Under the pieces are notes generated by a model, which saw only the letters and a list, made by a program, of their open reading frames with translations, did not search any database and had not been told where the DNA came from. This document shows, one piece after another, positions 57,426 through 64,000 of a DNA stretch of 64,000 nucleotides; positions within the stretch are counted from its first letter, which is position 1, and each line of letters opens with the position of its first letter. Both the position numbers and the translations under genes were made by a program. This stretch comes from Caulobacter sp. Root655 (GTDB lineage: Bacteria > Pseudomonadota > Alphaproteobacteria > Caulobacterales > Caulobacteraceae): positions 109,012 through 173,011 of the forward strand of contig NZ_LMHC01000023.1 of the NCBI RefSeq assembly GCF_001427665.1. Direction: 5' to 3'.

Positions 57426-60266
57426 ATGCATACTGTTCAACGCCGCACATGGCTGGCGAGCGCGTCCTTGGCCGCCGTCTGCCTGGGCCTGGCCGCCACG
57501 CCGGCCCTGGCGCGGCAAGACGCGGCGCCGCCGGCGCAAGCCACGCCGAACAATGACGCCGTGTCGGAAGTGGTGGTCACCGGCTTCCGCTCCAGCCTGG
57601 CCAAGGCCCTAAACGTCAAGCGCCAGGAGTCCGCGGCCGTCGACTCCATCCTGGCCGAGGACATCGGCAAGTTCCCCGACCTCAACCTCTCGGAATCCAT
57701 CCAGCGCATCCCCGGCGTCGCCCTGGCGCGCGACGGCGGCGAAGGCCGGCAAATCTCGGTGCGGGGCCTGGGCCCGCAGTTCACCCGCGTGCGCATCAAC
57801 GGCATGGAAGCCCTGACCACCGGCGGCGGTTCCGACGCCGGCGGCGGCATCAACCGCGGCCGCTCGTTCGACTTCAACGTCTTCGCCTCGGACCTGTTCA
57901 GCGCCATCACCGTGCGCAAGACGGCCGAAGCGGCCACGGAGGAAGGCTCGCTCGGCGCCACCGTCGACCTGCGCACCGCCCGCGCCTTCGACTATCACGG
58001 CTTCAAGATGGTCGGCTCGCTGCAGGGCAGCTACAACGACCTGGCCAAGTCGACCAATCCGCGCGGCGCCTTCATGGTCTCCAACACCTGGAAGGACGAC
58101 ACCTTCGGCGCCCTGCTGTCGGTGGCCTACACCAAGCGCAAGCTGGACGACGAGGGCTCCTCGACCGTCCGCTGGGCGACTGGCGCCGCCTTCGGCCCCG
58201 GCTTCGACGCCCTGCCCAACGGCGCGGGCCTGCCGACCACGGTCAACCCGGCCGCCGCCGCCAACAACGCCGCCTTCCACCCGCGCTTCCCGCGCTACGA
58301 CAACTATATCGACGACCAGGAGCGCATCGGCGGCACCCTGTCGCTGCAATGGCGGCCGAGCGACAAGACCCTGATCAGCTTCGACGGCCTCTATGCCGAC
58401 TTCAAGGGCACGCGCGAGGAGCAGTACCTCGAGGCGCCGTCGTTCAGCGTCGGCGGGGCCTGCACCGCGGCCAACGTCAACACCTCCTGCGGCATCGCCC
58501 AGACCCACGTGGTGTCCTCGACCATCGACAGCCACAACACGATGATCGCCGGCAAGTTCAACAACGTCGACCTGCGGGTCGAAAACCGCTTCGACGAACT
58601 CGACACCAAGTTCACCCAGCTGGGCCTGAACCTCGACCACCAGATCACCGACGACATCAAGGTCACAGGCCTGCTGGGCCATTCGAAGTCGGACCACCAG
58701 AACCCGGTGCAGACGACAGTCCAGTTCGACCAGTTCAACGTCCAGGGCTATTCCTACGACTACAGCAACGGCAACCTGCCGGTGATCGACTACGGCAGCG
58801 CCCAGCTGACCAACCCGTCGAGCTGGGTGCTGACCCAGATCCGCCAGCGCCCGCAGACCGCCGTCAACACCTATGACGTCGCTCAGATCGACGGCGAATG
58901 GGCCAATCTGGGGATCTTCAAGCTGAGCGGCGGCGCGGCGTTCAAGGAGTACAAGTTCACGACCACCGAGCTGCGCCGCTCCAACGGCTCCAGCACCAAT
59001 ATCGAACCCACCGTGCCGGCCGCCCTGGTGGCCCTCCCGACCTCGTCGTACGGCAAGGTCGTCAACTTCGCCGGCGCCGACGTGCTGATCCCCAACGTCC
59101 AGACCGCCGCCGGCGTGCTCAGCCTCTATGACCAGACAGCCTATGGCGGCGCGTTCCACCTGGGCAAGGAACCGGCCCTGGGCAACAACCGCGGCGTCAC
59201 CGAGAAGGACGCCGGCGGCTATGTGCAGGCCGACTTCGACACCCAGGTCGCGGGGCGTCCGCTACGCGGCAATTTCGGAGTGCGCTACGTCAAGACCAAG
59301 CAGCGGTCGCAGGGCTACACCTATGTCAGCGGCGCGCCGCTGGCGATCACCGCCGAGCGTGAATACAGCGACACCCTGCCGTCGATGAACGTGGTCTACG
59401 AGCCGATCGACAATTTCCTGATCCGCTTCGGCGCGGCCAAGGTGATGTCGCGGCCCGACCTCGGCAGCCTGACCCCGGGCGCGACGATCAGCGTCTCGGG
59501 CGCCGGCCGCAGCGTCACCGCCGGCAACCCCAACCTCGACCCGTTCCGGGCCAAGGCCTACGACCTGTCGTTCGAATGGTACTTCCAGCAGTCGGGCCTG
59601 CTGTCGCTGGCGGTGTTCAAGAAAGAGATCGGCAGCTTCGTCCAGACGCTGCAGACCAACGGGGCTTTCACCGGCAATGCGTTCGGCCTGCCCGACAGCG
59701 TGGCCATCGCCGCCTGCGGCGCGACCAACGGCTGCAGCCCCAGCGCCCAGTGGCAGTTCACCGTGCCGAGCAACACTCCCGGCGGCGACCTGACCGGCTA
59801 CGAGATCAACTACCAGCAGCCGTTGACCTTCCTGCCGGGCTTCCTCAAGCACACCGGCGTGCTGCTGAACTACACGCACGTCAAATCGTCGATCAACTAC
59901 CTGAACGGCGCCGGCGCGGTGGTGGCCACGGCCAACCTGACCGGCCTGTCGCCCAGCTCGTACAACGCCACGGTCTATTACGAGGACAGCAAGTGGAGCG
60001 CCCGCGCCTCGGCGGCCTACCGCGACGCCTACCTGACCCGGATCCCGGGCTCGGAGGCCGGCACCGACGCCGACGGCGCCGCCTCGACGCTCAATGTCGA
60101 CGCCTCGCTGCAGTACACGGTCAACGACCACTTCAAGCTCACCTTGGAGGGCGTGAACCTGACCGACGAGAACCAGGACCAGTTCAACGACTCCGTCGCC
60201 GACCGGTCCTCGTTCTATCACCACACGGGCCGCGAGTTCATTCTGGGCGTCCGCTACACCTACTGA
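57426..60266 (+). CDS. TonB-dependent receptor (Caulobacter-type, large)
   Basis: Outer-membrane receptor of 946 residues, same subfamily as the one ending at 12244. Signal peptide RRTWLASASLAAVCLGLAATPALA; TonB-box/plug start SEVVVTGFRSSLAKALNVKR; plug EDIGKFPDLNLSESIQRIPG with ISVRGLGPQFTRVRINGMEA; C-terminus FILGVRYTY. The ATG at 57426 is preferred over the one at 57420 because GGGAGGG is then correctly spaced. The LysR-type promoter implies uptake of the substrate processed by the GH28 and LamG proteins, such as oligogalacturonides. Confidence 0.93.
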   Translation: MHTVQRRTWLASASLAAVCLGLAATPALARQDAAPPAQATPNNDAVSEVVVTGFRSSLAKALNVKRQESAAVDSILAEDIGKFPDLNLSESIQRIPGVALARDGGEGRQISVRGLGPQFTRVRINGMEALTTGGGSDAGGGINRGRSFDFNVFASDLFSAITVRKTAEAATEEGSLGATVDLRTARAFDYHGFKMVGSLQGSYNDLAKSTNPRGAFMVSNTWKDDTFGALLSVAYTKRKLDDEGSSTVRWATGAAFGPGFDALPNGAGLPTTVNPAAAANNAAFHPRFPRYDNYIDDQERIGGTLSLQWRPSDKTLISFDGLYADFKGTREEQYLEAPSFSVGGACTAANVNTSCGIAQTHVVSSTIDSHNTMIAGKFNNVDLRVENRFDELDTKFTQLGLNLDHQITDDIKVTGLLGHSKSDHQNPVQTTVQFDQFNVQGYSYDYSNGNLPVIDYGSAQLTNPSSWVLTQIRQRPQTAVNTYDVAQIDGEWANLGIFKLSGGAAFKEYKFTTTELRRSNGSSTNIEPTVPAALVALPTSSYGKVVNFAGADVLIPNVQTAAGVLSLYDQTAYGGAFHLGKEPALGNNRGVTEKDAGGYVQADFDTQVAGRPLRGNFGVRYVKTKQRSQGYTYVSGAPLAITAEREYSDTLPSMNVVYEPIDNFLIRFGAAKVMSRPDLGSLTPGATISVSGAGRSVTAGNPNLDPFRAKAYDLSFEWYFQQSGLLSLAVFKKEIGSFVQTLQTNGAFTGNAFGLPDSVAIAACGATNGCSPSAQWQFTVPSNTPGGDLTGYEINYQQPLTFLPGFLKHTGVLLNYTHVKSSINYLNGAGAVVATANLTGLSPSSYNATVYYEDSKWSARASAAYRDAYLTRIPGSEAGTDADGAASTLNVDASLQYTVNDHFKLTLEGVNLTDENQDQFNDSVADRSSFYHHTGREFILGVRYTY

Positions 60267-60388
60267 CGGCCAGATGAAGCGATGGCGCGATGGTTTGTCC
60301 CCGCCGCGCCTCGACAGCAGAGGTGCGCGGACGTCCCTCCCGGCGTCCGCGCGCTTTCGCGTTTCCCCAATCGCGGTCAGGATCAGCC

Positions 60389-61543
60389 ATGCTCGTTCGC
60401 GCCCTTCTCGCCACCGCTGTCGCCCTCAACCTGAGTCTGGGCCTGGCGAGCGCCGTCCAGGCCCAGATCGCGGTCTCGGCCAATGACGGCAAGCAGGTGC
60501 TGGACGACGGCGAGCAGGTGGTCCCAGCCCATCCGGCCCCGGACTCCGTCACCCTGATCGACATGTCCGCCTCGCCGCCCCGGAGCGTCGGCGACGTCGC
60601 CGCCCCGACCAGCGTCATCGGGCCACCGTCCAGCGTGGCGGTGGCGCCCGACGAGTCCTTCGCCCTGGTCACCGCGGCCCGCAGGCTGACGCCCGGCGAT
60701 CCCACCACCATCAGCCCGGACGACGTGGTCAGCGTCATCGACCTGAAGACCCGGCGCGTGACCGCCACCCTGCACGCCGGGGCCGGGGCCTCGGGGGTGT
60801 CGATCAACCGAGCCGGGACCCTGGCCCTGGTGGCCAACCGCGCCGAGGGCACGGTCAGCGTCTTCACCGTCGCCGGCGGCGTCCTGACCCCGGTCGGCAA
60901 GGTCCGGGTCGGCGAACCGGACTCCTCGCCGGCCATGCCGATCTTCTTCGACGACGACCACCGGGCCCTGGTGTCGCGCGACCGTGATCACAAGATCGTC
61001 CAGCTGAGCCTCGACGGCGCGACCGTCGCCGTCACGTCGGTGACCCTGGCCCCCGGCCTGCGCCCCTATCAGATCGACACCGACGGCCCGCGCCGCTTCG
61101 CCGTGTCGGGAAACATCGGCGGCGGCGGGCGCGACGTCGATACGATCAGCCTGATCGACTTGGCCCCAGCCATCCCCCGCGTCGTCGACACCGTGGCCGT
61201 CGGCCTGACGCCGGAAGGCCTGAAGATGTCGCCCGACGGCCGTTACGTCGCGGTCAACGTCAACAACGGCTCCAACCTCGCCCGCGCGGCGCCAGGCTAT
61301 CATCCCAAGGGCCTGGTCCAGATCTGGCGCATCGACGGCGAAAGGCTGACCAAGGTCACGCAGGCCGACGTCGGCGCCTGGGGTCAGGGGATCGCCTGGT
61401 CGCGCGACTCCCGCCGCCTGCTGGTCCAGTGCGTGGTCGGCCAGACGATCGAGGCCTTCGCCTTCGACGGCCGCCGCCTGCGCCACACCGCCACCCTGCC
61501 CATGCCCGCTGGCCCGGCGGCGATCAGGACCGCCGAGCCGTGA
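60389..61543 (+). CDS. Secreted beta-propeller protein (lactonase-like)
   Basis: A 384-residue exported protein, signal peptide VRALLATAVALNLSLGLASAVQA. Repeats such as VAVAPDESFALVTAARRLTP, VSINRAGTLALVANRAEGTV and LKMSPDGRYVAVNVNNGSNL are blades of a seven-bladed propeller, as in 6-phosphogluconolactonase-like (PF10282) and YVTN-type proteins. True lactonase catalytic residues cannot be confirmed by eye. It lies 122 bases after the TonB receptor on the same strand and has AGGA before the ATG at 60389. Likely a periplasmic partner for substrate hydrolysis or binding. Confidence 0.75.
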   Translation: MLVRALLATAVALNLSLGLASAVQAQIAVSANDGKQVLDDGEQVVPAHPAPDSVTLIDMSASPPRSVGDVAAPTSVIGPPSSVAVAPDESFALVTAARRLTPGDPTTISPDDVVSVIDLKTRRVTATLHAGAGASGVSINRAGTLALVANRAEGTVSVFTVAGGVLTPVGKVRVGEPDSSPAMPIFFDDDHRALVSRDRDHKIVQLSLDGATVAVTSVTLAPGLRPYQIDTDGPRRFAVSGNIGGGGRDVDTISLIDLAPAIPRVVDTVAVGLTPEGLKMSPDGRYVAVNVNNGSNLARAAPGYHPKGLVQIWRIDGERLTKVTQADVGAWGQGIAWSRDSRRLLVQCVVGQTIEAFAFDGRRLRHTATLPMPAGPAAIRTAEP

Positions 61544-61562
61544 GGGCCTTGGCTTCCGTCCT

Positions 61563-63053
61563 TCAGGCCGGGGCGACCGGGCAGTAGCGGTCCACGAAGG
61601 CCTGGTGGCTCGGCATCCGGTCCACCGCGCGGGCGATGTTGCCCTTCAGGTCGTTCAGCGCCTGGCGCAGCTGCTCGGGTGGCATCAGACGGCCCATGTG
61701 GTGGTGGCCGCTTGGTCGCAACCTCTGCCCCAGCATCACCTGCAGCCAGGAGTCGGTCTGGAACAGTTCGCCCGGGGCCCGGAACACGTGGCCGCTGTCA
61801 CGAAACAGGGCGATGCGATGGGCCAGGCTGTCGGGGATTTCCATGGTCCGGCAGTGGTCCCAGAACGGGCTGTCGGTCCGCTCGGTCAGCTTGTAGTGCA
61901 GCACGACGAAGTCGCGGATCTTCTCGATCTCGTCGTCGGCCAGATGGTTGAAGCGGTCGCTGAGCGCTTCGTTGCAGCCGGCGAACGGGAAGAGCTGAAG
62001 CAGCCGGTGCACCGCGACCATGATCATGTGGATCGAGGTGGATTCCAGCGGCTCGATGAAGCCGGCGGCCAGACCTATGGCGACGCAGTTCTTGTGCCAG
62101 GCCTTGCGGCGGCGGCCGGCGCGGAAGCGGATGAGCCGGGGCTCGGCCACCATCTCGCCCTCGATCATGTCGCGCAGCCCCGCCTGCGCCTCGTCGTCGC
62201 TCATATGGTCGCTGGAATAGACGAAGCCGTTGCCGATCTTGCCCTGCAGCGGAATGCCCCACAGCCATCCCGCCCGATGGGCGATGGCGCGGGTGTAGGG
62301 ATAGGCCGGAGCGTCCGTGCGCGTCTGAACCGCCAGGGCGCTGTTGTTGGGCAGCCAGTGGGTCCAATCCTCGAAACCGACCTCCAGAGCGCCCCCCATC
62401 AGCAGCGACCGGAAGCCGGTGCAGTCGATGAAGAGGTCGCCCTCGATCACCTCGCCCGACTCCAGCACCAGCGCCTCGATGAACCCGTCGTCGGACCGCT
62501 GCTTGACGCTGGTGATCTTGCCCTCGACCCGCCGGACGCCCTTGCCCTCGCTCTTCGCGCGCAGGTACCGGCCGTAGAGGGTGGCGTCGATGTGATAGGC
62601 GTAATTCAACGAGGCGTTCTCGTCGGTGAAGAACCGGTGATCCTCGGCGGCCTTGAGCTCAAGACAGTAGTCTCCAAGGTCGCCGCCGAACCCCTGCGCC
62701 TTGGCCTGAAGCCAGAAGTGGTGGAAATCGCCGAGCCAGGTTGATTTCCCGATCTGACCGAACGAGTGGATGTACCGGTCGCCGATCTCGCCCCAGTTCT
62801 CGAACGAAATCCCCAGCTTGAAGGTCGCCTGGCAGGCGCTCATGAATTCCGGTTCGTCCAGATTGAGCAGAGCGTTGAAGGTGCGCGCCGTGGGGACGGT
62901 CGACTCCCCTACCCCGACCGTGCCGATGTCGTCGGATTCGATCAGGGTGATGTCCAGCAGCGGCCCCAGTTGCTTCGACAGGGCGGCGGCGGCCATCCAG
63001 CCGGCGGAGCCGCCGCCGGCGATCACCACCTTCTTCACGACCTGTTCGGCCAT
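61563..63053 (-). CDS. Flavin-dependent (tryptophan) halogenase-family protein
   Basis: A 496-residue FAD enzyme of the tryptophan-halogenase family. The FAD motif VVIAGGGSAGWMAAAAL is at the N-terminus and the halogenase motif WxWxIP appears as GWLWGIPLQGKIGNGFVYSS; further marks are VGVGESTVPT (with the Lys of PrnA-type enzymes not securely placed) and CVAIGLAAGFIEPLESTSIH. In Caulobacter such genes usually sit next to TonB receptors and JmjC/cupin proteins, and their true substrate is unknown. An ATG at 63053 with GAGGAG upstream is chosen; ATG 63074 overlaps the upstream stop by 4 bases. Confidence 0.85.
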   Translation of the reverse strand: MAEQVVKKVVIAGGGSAGWMAAAALSKQLGPLLDITLIESDDIGTVGVGESTVPTARTFNALLNLDEPEFMSACQATFKLGISFENWGEIGDRYIHSFGQIGKSTWLGDFHHFWLQAKAQGFGGDLGDYCLELKAAEDHRFFTDENASLNYAYHIDATLYGRYLRAKSEGKGVRRVEGKITSVKQRSDDGFIEALVLESGEVIEGDLFIDCTGFRSLLMGGALEVGFEDWTHWLPNNSALAVQTRTDAPAYPYTRAIAHRAGWLWGIPLQGKIGNGFVYSSDHMSDDEAQAGLRDMIEGEMVAEPRLIRFRAGRRRKAWHKNCVAIGLAAGFIEPLESTSIHMIMVAVHRLLQLFPFAGCNEALSDRFNHLADDEIEKIRDFVVLHYKLTERTDSPFWDHCRTMEIPDSLAHRIALFRDSGHVFRAPGELFQTDSWLQVMLGQRLRPSGHHHMGRLMPPEQLRQALNDLKGNIARAVDRMPSHQAFVDRYCPVAPA

Positions 63054-63070
63054 CGGAGCCTTCTCCTCGT

Positions 63071-64000
63071 TCATCGGTTCAGTCGGTTGAGCAGCAGAGC
63101 GCGCAGGCGGCGGGCCTTGAGGTCGTCCATCGGCCCCAGCGCGCCGCGCGCCGCCTCGGGCAGGTGGGCGCCAGCGCGGTCGGAGGGCCCGAAGACATAG
63201 TGGTCGAACAGCTCGCGCCAGCCCTGCTTCTCGAAGTCGGGGCGATCGCGCAGGCTGAGCAGGCCATGCAGCAGGGTGTTCATGGGCGTGTCCATGAAGC
63301 CCGGCGCGCTGTTCCACCAGTAATTGACCAGCACGTTGAAGGCGTCCAGGGCCTCGACCTGGTGCCACCACAGGGCCGGGTAGACCAGCACGTCGCCGGG
63401 CTCCAGTTCGGCGACCTGGGCGGCGGCCAGGGCGTCGCGGAAACCCGGGAAGCGGTCGTGGTCGGGGTTCTCGAAATCAACCATGCTCACGGCCTGGCCG
63501 CCGGGCGTCGGCTCCAGCGGGCCGGGATAGAGATTGTGGACCTGGTTGGGCGGAAACAGCGTGAAGCGGCGGCGTCCGACCACGCAGCAGGCGATGTTGT
63601 TGGACATGTCGTAGTGGGCGGCCGCCGTCGTGCGATTGCCGATCCAGATGCTGACCAGCGGCGGCTCGCCGCCGAACACTTCGGGATCCAGCCCCAGGTC
63701 GTTCCGCTCGCGAAAACCCGGCAGATAGGTGTCCAGGTCGGTGGAGCCGACATAGAGGGAGGGGGCGCTCTCGTCGGCGAGATGTCGCGAGATGTTGTCC
63801 AGGACGGCGTCCAGCGGCTCGCGCCTAGCCTGGAAGTTCATCCCGGTGACCGTGTCGTCGTAGAAGAACCGTCCCTTGATTTCCGGCGCCCCACGATAGG
63901 CGACCACCCGCTGGCCCTTGGCGAAGCCGGCGAGGTAGGCCATCGCCGGCTCCGGGCCCTCCAGGCCCAGCCTGACCAGCGGCCAGTCGCGAGCCAGCCC
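63071..64000 (-). CDS. Cupin-like/JmjC-domain protein, partial (5' end outside)
   Basis: At least 309 residues of a cupin_8/JmjC-type Fe(II)/2-oxoglutarate protein, and the frame stays open through base 64000. The visible N-terminal part (DWPLVRLGLEGPEPAMAYLA) is typical of the family. Iron ligands are in AAAHYDMSNNIACCVVGRRR (His-x-Asp) and ALWWHQVEALDAFNVLVNYW. It is translationally linked to the halogenase gene that follows. These pairs occur beside TonB receptors in Caulobacter; function unknown, probably oxidation or hydroxylation of a protein or peptide. Confidence 0.82.
   Translation of the reverse strand, partial: GLARDWPLVRLGLEGPEPAMAYLAGFAKGQRVVAYRGAPEIKGRFFYDDTVTGMNFQARREPLDAVLDNISRHLADESAPSLYVGSTDLDTYLPGFRERNDLGLDPEVFGGEPPLVSIWIGNRTTAAAHYDMSNNIACCVVGRRRFTLFPPNQVHNLYPGPLEPTPGGQAVSMVDFENPDHDRFPGFRDALAAAQVAELEPGDVLVYPALWWHQVEALDAFNVLVNYWWNSAPGFMDTPMNTLLHGLLSLRDRPDFEKQGWRELFDHYVFGPSDRAGAHLPEAARGALGPMDDLKARRLRALLLNRLNR

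Overview
The DNA is GC-rich and dense with TonB-dependent receptors, and it carries a Tad/Flp pilus operon with a CtrA-type box and a LexA box of the alphaproteobacterial GTTC-N7-GTTC form. Gene content and codon use point to Caulobacter or a close relative within the Caulobacterales. This is judged from reading the sequence; no database search was run.

Layout. (1) 1-10376: a carbohydrate-uptake island. A GPH-type symporter (cut by the left edge), a GntR/FCD regulator, a xylose-isomerase-like TIM-barrel protein and a TonB receptor lie on the minus strand. Divergent from them are three consecutive phytanoyl-CoA-dioxygenase-like (PhyH) genes and a GH5 glycosidase of the endoglycoceramidase/sterylglucosidase type. 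(2) 10393-12034: the remnant of an ABC-2 permease and a phosphatidylserine-decarboxylase-like gene. (3) 12244-19852: a pectin/rhamnogalacturonan set (TonB receptor, IclR regulator, DUF2264, GH105, KduI). (4) 20192-25783: dinB with its LexA box, then a glycan-modification group: a GT2/methyltransferase fusion, a pyruvyltransferase-like protein, and a 2OG-dioxygenase-like protein fused to an unusual Rieske-like domain. (5) 26177-26226: the 3' part of a tRNA (anticodon TGT), probably an attachment-site scar, next to a LuxR-like regulator. (6) 27175-39208: a complete-looking 14-gene tad operon. (7) 40285-47898: a giant repeat protein with its type I secretion ATPase and adaptor. (8) 47941-64000: a GH28 polygalacturonase, a LysR regulator, D-tartrate-dehydratase-like tarD, dctA, a large LamG-type secreted protein, a third TonB receptor, a beta-propeller protein, a flavin halogenase and a JmjC/cupin protein.

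The most striking observation is in region 8. Four promoters share one layout: a 15-bp ATGC-N7-GCAT palindrome (a LysR-type T-N11-A box), exactly 20 bp, a TTGGC-like -35, a 16-17 bp spacer and a CCTA-containing -10. They stand before GH28, tarD (divergent from lysR), the TonB receptor at 57426, and a gene-free stretch that ends in a strong intrinsic terminator. The last looks like an undescribed ~100-nt small RNA with a CU-rich, anti-Shine-Dalgarno-like segment. I infer one LysR regulon that joins polygalacturonan breakdown, outer-membrane uptake and dicarboxylic-acid catabolism, possibly with an sRNA arm. The receptor's leader can also fold to hide its own ribosome-binding site.

Other candidate regulons visible by eye are an AT-rich motif shared by the symporter, TonB receptor and PhyH genes of region 1 (possible GntR operator), and a 17-bp element shared by kduI and the TonB receptor of region 3 (possible IclR operator).
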